Origin: Phymorhynchus buccinoides
Taxonomy: Eukaryota > Mollusca > Gastropoda > Neogastropoda > Raphitomidae
NCBI GenBank assembly: GCA_017654935.2
Contig: CM065711.1
Coordinates: 36,639,814-36,703,813 of the forward strand
Direction: 5' to 3'
DNA length: 64,000 nucleotides
Each line of letters starts with the position of its first letter. Within the stretch, counting starts at the first letter, position 1. Positions 42,828 to 48,235 of the stretch are shown piece after piece. The translations under genes were made by a program, and so were the position numbers. The notes under the pieces were generated by a model that was not told the DNA's origin, did no database searches, and was given only the letters and a program-made list of their open reading frames with translations.

Positions 42828-45178
42828 CCAAAAAAAAAGTAAACCATTATTGCTTAATCAATGATCCATCTGAAAATACAAAATTTGACTTTCATTTTTG
42901 ACTTTACACACACACAAACACACACAGAGACTACCACTGACTCTGAGTGATCGCAGAAGCTGTGAACCAGGCGAAGGAACTGTATTTTGAGGGCCACCTC
43001 AGGACTGCATTCGCACGACGCGTTGTGTCCCCGCAACCTGTGCCGACTGTGGTGACGCACGCTGCAAAATGGATTTGGAACAAATAAACCCCCTTTGTCC
43101 TCCCTTCATTGAAACATTCATTAGAGCTTTGAAGTCCATATTCCAAGGAAAAGGCAAACAATTAAACTCAAGACTTAAACATTCAAAAAAGGCGGTAACG
43201 GTAAAGATGTGCCACCCTCCCTGCGTTTCTCGGTTAATTGAAATTTTATGTTTTTGCCTTTCTTACCAAACATAAAGCTGTATTTTAGGAACCTCTTTAG
43301 CTAATAACCTTTTTGGAATACTAACCCTATCCCTAACCCTAGCACTAAACCTAACCCTACCCCCCACTATGTACTGCAGTACACCGCGATTTGTCACAGT
43401 TGTGGTTCATTGCATTTTTCCGTCTTATAGGGTGGGGGGTAGGGTTAGGGTTAGGGCTAGGTTAGGGCTAGGGTTAGTATTCCAAAAAGGTTATTAGCTA
43501 AAAAGGTTCCTAAAATACAGCTTTATGTATGGTAAGAAAGGCAAAAACGGAAAAATACAATTAACCGAGAAATGTAGGGGGGGTGGCACATCTTGACCTT
43601 TACCAAAAAGGCTTTTAACTCCCTATTCCACAGAGTATGCAAACACCATATTTTTTTTAGACAAGCAAAGACTGTATAGGGGAAAATAAGCATCCGGTCT
43701 CTTTATATGAGTAGTGAGGACAGAAACACTGGTTATGTCCCTTTTAAACAGGACACATTTTACACGTCGATAGGCCAGTTGAATTCTCCGTTCAGGTTCC
43801 AGTCTGAGTTTTTGGATAGCCTGCACTGTGAATAGTGTACTGTCCCCACTAACGATAACTCTATCAGCCCGGTTCGCCGAGCTCTTAAGTAGTCCATCTT
43901 ACCCTTTTAGAATTACTGAATACCTTTGCTATAAGGCCCTGATTCCCCCTCCCCCCAAATGTTTTTACACAAAATTCAGGTTTTCTTATTATATTTTCTT
44001 ACTATAATAGTACTCATACGATAAGGCGCAGAGGTCTCCCTCTGGGAAAAAAAGTATCACTTTACAGTCCCGAAAAGAATGGTAATTAAGAATTTGATTC
44101 AAAAAGACCTTTCACATTCCTATTCCTGTGGCAGATTACCATCAGAACTTAATTCACCCTGAATACAAATGACTTTTCTAAAGTTCAAAATATAAATGTA
44201 TTTCACGTAACAATGTGCAACATATGTTAGAGAAGAAGAAAAAAAATACTTAATGATGAAATAAAACTTACTGCTAACAATGTTTTAGCCACCTGCTCCA
44301 GAAATCCAAAATACATTTGTATTTAGAAACCCAAACTAGATTTCTATGCACCATATTTCAACTCAATCTCTCTCTCTGTATCCTCCTCCCTCCCTGTCAT
44401 TTCACATATTATCATACTACATCACATTTCACATATTATCATACTACATCACATAATTTTCAAAACACTATATAGCTGTTCAATTCACTTGGATTTCCTA
44501 GACATTAATTATTGTCTTAACTCAAATGTATTCGAAACTGGAAAAAAACAACGTTCTGCGCACAAATGGTAGGACATTTACAACCACCATGTTCTTCATC
44601 AGTTACGTCTTTCAAATTATCCACAAAAACTAACCTCTTCAAATTTTCTTGACTTAAACTTGTCCTGTATCCCGACCCTGATTCCCTAAATGTTGGGAAA
44701 CGTTTTGGATCTTCCCAGTAATGTCTGTGTGAAGAATGGGCTTGCTTTTGTACATGGATGCGTGTGGATGCGTGTGCTCTAGGTTTGTTTTTGTCCGTGC
44801 GTGTGTGTGTGTATTCATGCGTCTGGGTGGGTGGGTGTGCGCGTGTGTCTGGATGTATGTGTGTTCGTGCGTCTGTCTGTGTGTGCAATCGCGTGTGCGC
44901 GTGTGTGTCCTGAAAGTGTGTGGTGGTGTGTTGTGGATGTGCTGCAAGGCTACTTCGTGTTAGTTCTTTGTTTTCTTGCTTAATATTTATTGTGTAATGT
45001 TTTCTTTTTAATCATTGTAAATGTTTTGTAAAGCGCTTAGAGCCCTTACTGAGAATAGGCGCATTATTATTATTTATTAAAGCATGTACTGTACTTACAG
45101 CTGGTATTTCCAAATGAACTGGTCAAACAGCTCGCTCAGACCAGGGGCTAACTTTAAATCTGCCAGTTTCCGCTGAAC
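19850..45178 (-). CDS. TRPC4AP: TRPC4-associated protein (TRPC4AP/TRUSS), C-terminal half, 11 exons
   Basis: Exons in transcript order: 45178-45099, 43061-42942, 42100-42045, 40859-40814, 38686-38603, 37168-37078, 36304-35974, 33933-33824, 31315-31167, 21451-21385, 19972-19850. They total 1257 nt and join without a frame break into 418 codons plus a stop at 19852-19850. Every junction is AG/GT with matching phase. Telling stretches are KLAPGLSELFDQFIWKYQL, GHNASCECSPEVALKIQFLR, SFDLLGELVKFN, TQENVSCLNTTLVFLMFA, FWQDHYLHKDKDC and SRISFSYWKKTV, each closely matching vertebrate TRPC4AP as I remember it. In mammals this armadillo-like adaptor binds TRPC4 and TNFR1. It also acts as a DDB1-CUL4 ubiquitin-ligase substrate receptor for MYC and for proteins with an arginine C-degron. 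The first ~half of the protein was not found upstream; it may be in the gap at 45633-46132 or outside the window. Introns range from 0.4 to 9.7 kb and are full of repeats. Confidence 0.95.
20031..20624. mobile_element. Foldback MITE, ~594 bp, in the last TRPC4AP intron
   Basis: Left arm (20031-20180) TTTAAAGGGGCGCCCGGACG and on to AAATCGGCGATTCCTCCTTG; right arm (20475-20624) is the inverted copy ending CATCCGTCAGGGTCCACC TTTAAA. The spacer includes a smaller hairpin at about 20283-20318 (AAAAAGGCTTGTAG/CTACAAGCCTTTTT-like). A short relative lies at 55220-55325. Confidence 0.8.
20815..20955. mobile_element. Short MITE with TATAAGGCG ends
   Basis: TTTTTTAACTATAAGACGCAC at the left and GTATCGCCTTATAGTCCGAA at the right form imperfect inverted ends. 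Relatives at 10130-10165, 41855-41985 and 43965-44085. Confidence 0.6.
20985..21075 (-). mobile_element. SINE 3' end fragment (GAA-tail family)
   Basis: Tail and 3' part only (TTCTTCGATCGCTCAGACAG to ATTAGGCCCAGC). It lies head-to-head with the nearly complete copy that starts at 21091. Confidence 0.65.
21091..21377 (+). mobile_element. SINE (GAA-tail family) abutting a TRPC4AP splice donor
   Basis: Runs from GTTCCCCCACCTTCTGGAAG through GGCCTAACTATTTCTTT and ACTGACAGGGAACTGAGCGA to GAGGAGGAAGAAG. Its tail stops next to the donor hexamer of the exon at 21385-21451. Confidence 0.8.
21385..21451 (-). CDS. TRPC4AP: TRPC4AP exon 10
   Basis: Acceptor CTATACTCAG, donor GTGAGT. 67 nt coding DLLVFWQDHYLHKDKDC and SALEK. 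The first base completes the Arg codon split with exon 9. FWQ-x-HYLHKDKD is nearly invariant in the family. Confidence 0.96.
21525..21770 (+). mobile_element. TTAA-flanked MITE (piggyBac-like ends), intact
   Basis: TTAACCCTTTCACCGCCAAT at the left and TGGCGGCGAAAGGGTTAA at the right, 246 bp including both TTAAs. This is the cleanest copy of the family in the window. Confidence 0.85.
21884..22051. repeat. DIRS-like 3' inverted terminal repeat
   Basis: CACTCAAAACAACTGCATTA to CACCGGATATGTCATTC; the inverted match is 27761-27928 and is near-perfect over 168 bp. Confidence 0.93.
22121..22206. other. DIRS-like internal complementary region
   Basis: The first half (to about 22161) is complementary to the outer left end, 21848-21883. 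The second half (22160-22206) is complementary to the outer right end, 27911-27956, over more than 40 bp without mismatch. At the join, CCACCAATC implies a circle junction GATTGGTGG with a shared GG. Confidence 0.88.
22490..23615 (-). pseudogene. Tyrosine recombinase of the DIRS-like element
   Basis: The N-terminal core-binding part (23615-23210) includes SRRKSTNDLYDLRWATWFAF and FLSHLLRTRNSSSQTLSGYR. The C-terminal catalytic part (22884-22490) includes RAHELRAISSSLAVVKGVPL (the H-x-x-R block) and a final QFYLRDI with the nucleophilic Tyr codon at 22504-22506. A TAG lies just before, in FW*SQNTF, and there are frameshifts between the halves. It would cut and join the circular DNA copy during integration in a working element. 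Confidence 0.85.
23616..24589 (-). pseudogene. Linker/RNase H region of the DIRS-like element, decayed
   Basis: Open frames such as 24347-23871 (SHIRTVVSQFARSEAESAAL) match no domain I know. By position this should hold RNase H and the usual DIRS linker. No catalytic residues can be assigned. Confidence 0.45.
24590..25140 (-). pseudogene. Reverse transcriptase remnants of the DIRS-like element
   Basis: 25113-24916 reads EEVEDLLLKGAGASE then SGFLFPTFSTGPVNRF, like the RT N-terminus (LLxKGAI, GFYSPLFxV, LNRF). 24830-24591 reads GFLSLMGSISELLPLAWVYI, like the region after the palm (L-x-LxGxLxS). The catalytic palm with the Y/F-x-DD motif is absent between them, so an internal deletion has removed it. 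Confidence 0.65.
25136..27064 (-). pseudogene. Gag-like ORF of the DIRS-like element
   Basis: Two overlapping frames (26189-25548, 25846-25136) join through a frameshift near 25700. They carry PSFPEDLVVKAEFTLRTGKV and, further on, SLRACGMATSLVQTLAESLG and LRSLPLPESGLFGEE. An LR-PL---LFG stretch before the RT is typical of DIRS-like gag proteins. Upstream open frames (26943-26428, 27064-26747) are Pro/Ser/Gly-rich and include a duplicated segment. Confidence 0.65.
26361..26690. repeat. GC-rich direct duplication (~160 bp) inside the gag-like region
   Basis: Both copies contain CCCGGTATGTCCGCGTTGGC, CAAGCAACCGGGAGACAACC, CCGGAGGAAAC and GGTTGCGGTGGGA--GCCAAG, starting near 26373 and 26531. Between them lie short ACCGGGAGA/ACCGGGTAA units. 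Confidence 0.85.
27761..27928. repeat. DIRS-like 5' inverted terminal repeat
   Basis: GAATGACATATCCGGTGCCC to AGTTGTTTTGAGTG, inverted partner of 21884-22051; 28 further bases to 27956 complete the outer end. Confidence 0.93.
27957..28563. other. Non-coding intron sequence
   Basis: Up to 28323 this is the right part of the interrupted inverted-repeat element. The rest is AT-rich with no feature. Confidence 0.5.
28564..28758. mobile_element. Palindromic MITE, 195 bp, 54-bp terminal inverted repeats
   Basis: GTGAAATGAATAAAGGGAAG at the left and CTTCCCCTTATTCATTTCAC at the right. Inversion extends to AAAGTTATT/ACTTTGGTAAAAGGG. The core TTTATGGCACCTATTCGCCT resembles 58360-58440. Confidence 0.85.
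28775..30001. repeat. 53-bp minisatellite with an 8-bp length variant, about 22 copies
   Basis: Unit TAGTGTGCCCAACAATTTGT + CGAGCCGGGTGTAGGTGATG + GTGGCTGCACTAG. Some copies carry an extra TCTAGTAG giving 61 bp. CCAGG/CCGGG/CTGGG variants are interspersed. It lies in the 9.7-kb TRPC4AP intron. Confidence 0.96.
30035..30279 (+). mobile_element. TTAA-flanked MITE (piggyBac-like ends)
   Basis: CCCTTTCACCGCCAAAGTCG at the left, GGCTGGCGGTGAAAGGGTTAA at the right end. The left flank reads TTAAAA, so that duplication has drifted. Confidence 0.8.
30623..31053 (-). mobile_element. TTAA-flanked MITE, reversed, with a nested MITE
   Basis: TTAACCCTTTCAACGCCAGC at 30623 and GTGGCGATGAAAGGGTTAA at 31035-31053. 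The body is the reverse of the other copies and is split at 30833-31008 by a second element. Confidence 0.82.
30833..31008. mobile_element. Nested MITE with CAGTGGAACC ends (Tc1/mariner-like)
   Basis: CAGTGGAACCTCCCTTATAA and TTATAAGGGAGGTTCCACTG are exact inverted ends. TA precedes the left end. Ends of this type are common in Tc1/mariner-derived MITEs. It is younger than the TTAA MITE that it splits. Confidence 0.85.
31167..31315 (-). CDS. TRPC4AP: TRPC4AP exon 9
   Basis: Acceptor TGTGTTGTCAG, donor GTAGGT. 149 nt coding ENVSCLNTTLVFLMFANKK, DQLPRYLQALRDEKEN and ending SILQNF plus two bases of Arg. Its first ~44 nt and acceptor are amplified upstream (see 31316-31925). Confidence 0.96.
31316..31925 (-). 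repeat. Tandem array of the exon-9 splice acceptor plus exon start
   Basis: Nine further copies, beyond the true one, of a 60-76-bp unit made of ~23 nt of intron end (CGTGTCTGTGTGTTGTCAG) and ~44 nt of exon 9 start (coding ENVSCLNTTLVFLM). AG/exon junctions fall at 31315 (true), 31380, 31445, 31510, 31578, 31654, 31722, 31782, 31849 and 31915. Every copy keeps the AG, though some read ATCAG or TTAG. Since 65 is not a multiple of 3, the frame rotates from copy to copy. Confidence 0.95.
32017..33800. repeat. 68-72-bp hairpin-forming minisatellite, about 26 copies
   Basis: Unit TTACAGCCCTGTTGATTGGT + AGTTGTCAACAGGGTTCAGT + TGATGACAGGTTATACATGT + TGTTATTT. Length variants are 68, 70 and 72 bp, from TTG, TTCAG or TTCAGTG after CATG. 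The 72-bp type is at the two flanks and near 33190-33480, the 68-bp type in the middle. Each standard unit can fold by CCCTGTTGA/TCAACAGGG, a 9-bp stem with a 10-base loop. It ends about 24 bp from the exon-8 donor. Confidence 0.96.
33824..33933 (-). CDS. TRPC4AP: TRPC4AP exon 8
   Basis: Acceptor TGTTTTTTCAG, donor GTCAGC. 110 nt coding (E)LDKKDSRLIAYISDFN, RQLDYLYKLITNISVQNLTQ. The TQ/ENVSC join to exon 9 matches the vertebrate protein. Confidence 0.95.
34574..34663 (+). mobile_element. tRNA-like SINE head
   Basis: TAGCTCATTGGTAGAGTGTC (A-box) and GGGTCCGATTCTCAGC (B-box) are spaced as in a tRNA, followed by GGTCACTTT and an A run. The 5' and 3' ends do not pair as an acceptor stem, so this is a SINE. 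A piece of the same end is at 54305-54335. Confidence 0.65.
35100..35335 (-). mobile_element. SINE body fragment, same family as 6395-6775
   Basis: TTTGGTACTTTATAGTCACA, AGGCGTCTCTGTGAAAT and TTGCTCCCACCTGGAGAGCG are shared with the other copies. A 12-bp G run near 35153 has been inserted or expanded. Confidence 0.55.
35455..35700 (+). mobile_element. TTAA-flanked MITE (piggyBac-like ends), intact
   Basis: TTAACCCTTTCATCGCCACT at the left, AATGGCTAGCGTTGAAAGGG TTAA at the right; 246 bp, the same length as the copy at 21525. Confidence 0.83.
35974..36304 (-). CDS. TRPC4AP: TRPC4AP exon 7
   Basis: Acceptor TCCCTGGTGCCCAG, donor GTGAGT. 331 nt coding HVASNIVEHEIRHKEILQ, SSFDLLGELVKFNWEAF, then a Ser/Ala/Thr-rich insert of about 30 residues, then FEKFTNTVNRNMVDSNMFIR and SLEHFRSEDR. 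The insert stands where vertebrates have a short loop. The exon is GC-rich compared with the surrounding introns. Confidence 0.95.
36305..37077. other. TRPC4AP intron 6, nothing else recognised
   Basis: Includes a short CA run at 36415-36430. No coding or mobile-element signal I can name. Confidence 0.55.
37078..37168 (-). CDS. TRPC4AP: TRPC4AP exon 6
   Basis: Acceptor before GTTCTGG, donor GTGAGT. 91 nt coding FWLARAVESYLRGDTSYC and DQIFLMRRGLLH. FW-x-ARAVES-LRG-TSY is conserved with vertebrates. Confidence 0.95.
37400..37660 (+). pseudogene. LINE reverse-transcriptase C-terminal fragment
   Basis: The plus strand reads PHQLLYSELTQGSGKQGRPK then KRYKDVKANLKGV, resembling the CR1-type tail (RLPKQLLYGEL---R--G-PKKRYKD-LK--L). 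Frame changes follow (the QLEAAAANRTSWR-like remainder). Inserted in TRPC4AP intron 5. Confidence 0.8.
37661..38334. other. TRPC4AP intron 5, unassigned part
   Basis: Weak plus-strand frames without a recognised protein. Nothing else seen. Confidence 0.5.
38335..38525 (+). repeat. Dispersed repeat (partner at 9873-10070)
   Basis: GAGTGTGGCTGCCCATGTGG, GGTAATCAAAAACGGTCACA, GTGTTCAAGTGCTTCGGCTG and GGGTACGACAACAACAAC. The ACAAC tail suggests the 3' end of a SINE or LINE. A further inverted fragment may be at 57595-57650. Confidence 0.6.
38603..38686 (-). CDS. TRPC4AP: TRPC4AP exon 5
   Basis: Acceptor GTGTGTGTGCAG, donor GTAATT. 84 nt coding QLMCRGNKGLLSKIVEVM and KREPPTSTF, with split codons at both ends (AA/A Lys, AG/G Arg) that match the neighbours. 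Confidence 0.94.
38687..40202. other. TRPC4AP intron 4, AT-rich
   Basis: Short plus-strand frames only. No mobile element identified between 38820 and 40200. Confidence 0.5.
40203..40351. mobile_element. Palindromic MITE, ~150 bp, with (AG)n/(CT)n core
   Basis: TAACTTAGGACGCGGATTTGA and TCAAATCCGCGTCCTAAGTTA are exact inverted ends. The inside pairs GAGAGAGAG with CTCTCTCTC, making a long hairpin. Confidence 0.82.
40352..40813. other. Intron sequence with (CT)n
   Basis: A 26-bp CT run at 40630-40651; nothing else. Confidence 0.55.
40814..40859 (-). CDS. TRPC4AP: TRPC4AP exon 4 (46 nt)
   Basis: Acceptor TGTGTTTGCAG, donor GTAAGT. Codes HAGPLALQNLDSIN with split codons at both ends. A second AG nine bases inside (GCACGCAG) would shorten it by three codons in frame, so either could be used. 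Confidence 0.88.
41545..41693. mobile_element. Palindromic MITE with CACGTG core, second copy
   Basis: TTAAGGGCCAGCCACATGTC and GACATGTGGCTGGCCCTTTA; inner GATCACGTGGTC and ATCACGTGATCGAATCG as at 11269-11430. Confidence 0.78.
41855..41985. mobile_element. MITE with TTTTTCGGACTACAAGGCG ends
   Basis: ATATTTTTCGGACTACAAGG and CGCCTTATAGTCAGAAAAAT form imperfect inverted ends about 130 bp apart. Confidence 0.7.
42045..42100 (-). CDS. TRPC4AP: TRPC4AP exon 3 (56 nt)
   Basis: Acceptor CCTGTTTCAG, donor GTAAGT. Codes FKHLLLSKNELSEVKKIN with phase-matched ends. Aligns to the vertebrate YLLLNNQELNEL region. Confidence 0.94.
42150..42520 (+). pseudogene. LINE 3' end: RT C-terminal tail plus 3' UTR
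   Basis: The plus strand reads RTKYASFKLSTVGRHSFAVS and GPTSWNKLLFPS, the (GxRSFSVxGPxLWNSLP) tail of CR1/RTE-type proteins. CAGCGCCGTATAAATGCTGT ends the element near 42510. Confidence 0.82.
42715..42835. repeat. (CA)n microsatellite
   Basis: CA and GTACA interruptions, followed by A9. A smaller CA run is at 42906-42930, just downstream of the exon-2 donor on the minus strand. Confidence 0.93.
42942..43061 (-). CDS. TRPC4AP: TRPC4AP exon 2 of those seen
   Basis: Acceptor ATTTTGCAG, donor GTCAGT. 120 nt coding VRHHSRHRLRGHN, ASCECSPEVALKIQFLRLV and HSFCDHS plus two bases. The donor is chosen because GA/C gives the phase and the spacing that align with vertebrate HHENKYLLL; a GTAGTC seven bases further would break the frame. 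Confidence 0.94.
43194..43604. mobile_element. hAT-like MITE with telomere-like inner repeats
   Basis: Left end GGTAACGGTAAAGATGTGCC and, inverted, right end GGTAAAGGTCAAGATGTGCC. AAAAAGGC flanks both sides, an 8-bp target duplication. The arms carry CTAACCCTATCCCTAACCC on one side and GGGTTAGGGTTAGGGCTAGG on the other. The centre is ACTATGTACTGCAGTACACC. A second copy is at 52020-52411. Confidence 0.85.
43605..45098. other. TRPC4AP intron 1 remainder
   Basis: A degenerate TATAAGGCG MITE at about 43965-44085; two copies of CACATATTATCATACTACAT at 44403 and 44430; GT-rich microsatellite at 44790-44935; LINE 3' tail at 45000-45082 (GTAAAGCGCTTAGAGCCC, GGCGCATTATTATTATT). Confidence 0.6.
45099..45178 (-). 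CDS. TRPC4AP: TRPC4AP first exon visible in the window
   Basis: Acceptor CCGTGTTGCAG, donor GTAAGT. 80 nt coding VQRKLADLKLAPGLSELF and DQFIWKYQ plus two bases. Aligns to vertebrate VHRMIAEFKLIPGLNNLF. It starts with an acceptor, so more exons lie upstream. Confidence 0.95.
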
Positions 45179-45632
45179 CTGCAACACGGTTACATATCAA
45201 GTCATGCAATCTTCACTTTTTCTGTTTGTCATTTCAAGGAATTACAAAGTGAAGATTTTTTTTAAAAGCAGTTTGTGGATATTTAACACTCTCTGCCACG
45301 TGTTCTAACGCTATTCCTATGCCTGTACACCAAGCATCTTTGCTTTGTTCTTACTTTGAACTTCTTCTTCCTATTACTGGACTCGGCCTCACGGCGTTTT
45401 CTTCGATAGGACATTTGTCTTGACGGGGAAACACAATAGGACATTTTCAGTTTGAATAGAACTGTATCCTATGACCAGGGTCTCGGAACATCACTGGGTT
45501 ACTAATGACTATTTAACCCTCTCTAGGACACAGACGCCAAATTCGACCGAATTTTGTCAACTCATGCAGCCCGTATGCGCCGATTGCGCCCGCTGAACGC
45601 CAGGTCTAGTACGTTCACTTTCACCCTACCCA
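45179..45632. other. Sequence between TRPC4AP exon and gap
   Basis: 45403-45500 repeats 19448-19600. 45565-45632 is an inverted copy of 41397-41470 and runs into the gap, which probably caused the assembly break. Confidence 0.6.
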
Positions 45633-46132
45633 NNNNNNNNNNNNNNNNNNNNNNNNNNNNNNNNNNNNNNNNNNNNNNNNNNNNNNNNNNNNNNNNNNNN
45701 NNNNNNNNNNNNNNNNNNNNNNNNNNNNNNNNNNNNNNNNNNNNNNNNNNNNNNNNNNNNNNNNNNNNNNNNNNNNNNNNNNNNNNNNNNNNNNNNNNNN
45801 NNNNNNNNNNNNNNNNNNNNNNNNNNNNNNNNNNNNNNNNNNNNNNNNNNNNNNNNNNNNNNNNNNNNNNNNNNNNNNNNNNNNNNNNNNNNNNNNNNNN
45901 NNNNNNNNNNNNNNNNNNNNNNNNNNNNNNNNNNNNNNNNNNNNNNNNNNNNNNNNNNNNNNNNNNNNNNNNNNNNNNNNNNNNNNNNNNNNNNNNNNNN
46001 NNNNNNNNNNNNNNNNNNNNNNNNNNNNNNNNNNNNNNNNNNNNNNNNNNNNNNNNNNNNNNNNNNNNNNNNNNNNNNNNNNNNNNNNNNNNNNNNNNNN
46101 NNNNNNNNNNNNNNNNNNNNNNNNNNNNNNNN
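45633..46132. other. Assembly gap (500 N)
   Basis: Exactly 500 N, a placeholder. It cuts off the 5' end of the SOCS-box gene and separates it from the TRPC4AP exons. Confidence 0.99.
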
Positions 46133-48180
46133 AAAAACTGATTGATTTGAACCCAAAACAGTTCAGTTATGCTTTAACAAAGTTTTTGGAGTTTGATCCT
46201 AAGAACTATTGTGCATTTGTGGAAGAAATGTACGTGAGGTATGACGCATCGATATCCAACTGTTCGTTATTGTTTCGTCACACCATGCAGGTGGAGTTCT
46301 ATGACATGTCTCTTGACCTGTGTCGGTACGGTGTGTCAAGAAAAGACCTGAAATTTGCCTTCATGTGTCTGATCCAAAGTGGGGTGAGTGGTGAGGGAGG
46401 TAGTGGAGTGTTTGATGGGATCCTCAAGAGACTGGAGTTGGAGGACAGGAACTGGCTCCGACAGTATGCACTAACGGCTTCCATGGAGGCCTACTTTGAG
46501 GAGAGCTCGGACACCAATCTAAACATCTTCATGGAACAGTTCAGTAAATCCAGGCAAAGCTGTGATGGCAGATTCACCTGCAGAATGTTCAGAAGGGCCA
46601 TCAGAAAGTGTGTGGAACTGGGCCTTGTTGATTGCTTTTTCAGGCTGTGTGAAAACCATAAAGCTGTCTACTCTCAAATAAGTTTAGCTGAAATCCACAG
46701 AGATTGTGTCTTTGCATACACTTCTGCCATCGATGGAAACCAACCTCATTTCATCACCAAAATTTGCGTCGGAAATGTTGTGCTGCAGTTAATGAACATC
46801 ATATTGAAAAGGGAAGCTTGGCCCATGTTGGTCTTCATGTCAGCAGGTCTGAAACGTTTGACCTTTACTGACAGAGTGATCAAACTGTTTGAGAAGTGCG
46901 TCCTCAAAATGTTAACAGATCAAAGCCTTTGGCCTCATATTGCTCCTGTTCTGGATCAGTGGGTCAGCTGTTGCCATGCGGAAGGAGAGCGCTTGAAGAA
47001 AATGTTGGAGAGTCTGAATGCCAACATTTCAACAGGTCTGTGGGCGGTCAGCGTGTCCAGTGTGACCCAGTGGTGTGTGCAGAATGGCCATGCCGACCTG
47101 GCCGCCTTTCTGTCAGTGGTCACTGAGGACGTAGACATGTTGACCACTGTGGTCACTACTTTTCCCAGAGCTCTGAAACTTCAACAACACTTGCTGTGGG
47201 AAGCCGTGGTCTTGGCTGCTGAAAGAAGTAAGTTCTCCACAAGTGCAGCTGTACTGAAACTGATCCATTTTGATCGGTACAATGCCGAAGAACATCGGAG
47301 GCATTCCATACAAGTGACACACCTGAGGGGTCTGGCCACATCCTGTGAACAACAAGGTCTTCATGACTGGGCTTTGATACTCATGGCCGATTATTCACCG
47401 TATGTTCTGGAGAAACACCATCTTTGCCAGAACCTTCATGTGCTGAATCTTCTTTTGGAAAAGGCGGTGATTAGGAGAGGGTGGGACCTTGTTAGAGCAC
47501 TGATGCCAAGATGCACAGATTCCATACACTTGCAAATAATCCTAAAAGATGCCTTGAAGGAGGCCTTTAGGTTTAGCCAGAAGAGTTTGGCTGAATACCT
47601 CATCGCAAGAACAAATCCCAGTGATGGATACCAAGCCCATGTAAACTACATTTACCACAACGACTTGTTTTATATTTCTGCAACAAGCACGGTCTCTGAA
47701 ATCAAGGTGGACATGGTGAACCTGTGTATTTCAGCGGGTCTCTCCACCTTTGAGCGAGAGATAGCAAAGCGAGACGTCCTTGACTGCCCTCTGCTGATGA
47801 GCATTCAAACAAGTCGCAGCTTGAGCGTCATCAAACTCTTGCTGGCTTCTGGAGCGTTTTCTCACAAACGGCTCTACCATATGTGGAACGATGAGTTGGC
47901 CAGGTACTTTCTGCGAGAAGGATTGAGGGAAGATGATAATATAGATAACAAAAAATCAAAGGTGTGGAAGACGGCTTATAGATGGATCAGCGAAGCTTCC
48001 TCCAATCCCTCCCGACTACATCACCTAGCTCGGTTAGCTGTTTCTCACAGAATTGGCTGTCAGCCAGGTCGGTCTGAAAGAATCAACAGTTTGCCTGCTC
48101 CTGAACCCACGAAAGACCTTCTGAACTTCAAGGACGTGGTCTCCATGGACCTCAGTGTTAAAGAAGAAGAAGAGTCATAA
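46133..48180 (+). CDS. SOCS-box protein with ankyrin-like repeats, 5' partial
   Basis: The frame is open from the gap (KLIDLNPKQFSYALTK at the first readable codons, no ATG before EEMYVRYD) to TAA at 48180, about 681 residues in one exon. The C-terminus NPSRLHHLARLAVSHRIG, then RINSLPAPEPTKDLLNF, fits a SOCS box: the BC-box (S/P)-x-L-x-x-L-(A/C)-R, then the LP-P-P-x-K-x-x-L-x-(F/Y) part that recruits CUL5. Just before it, LLMSIQTSRSLSVIKLLLAS and GAFSHKRL look like an ankyrin repeat, and earlier helical pairs (KFAFMCLIQSG, ALILMADYS) look like degenerate ones. By analogy with ASB proteins it would be a substrate receptor of an Elongin BC-CUL5 ubiquitin ligase. The substrate is unknown. I do not recognise a specific orthologue; it may belong to a mollusc-expanded family. 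It is transcribed opposite to TRPC4AP. Confidence 0.85.
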
Positions 48181-48235
48181 TCGAAGAAAGCAGAGTGGTC
48201 TCTGGTGCATGGTGTGGTCTGGATGTTTTCCATCA

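Noticed and set aside
43320..43480. Possible telomere end
   Set aside because: TTAGGG-type runs occur in two inverted short blocks inside a transposable element with an 8-bp target duplication, so they are internal.
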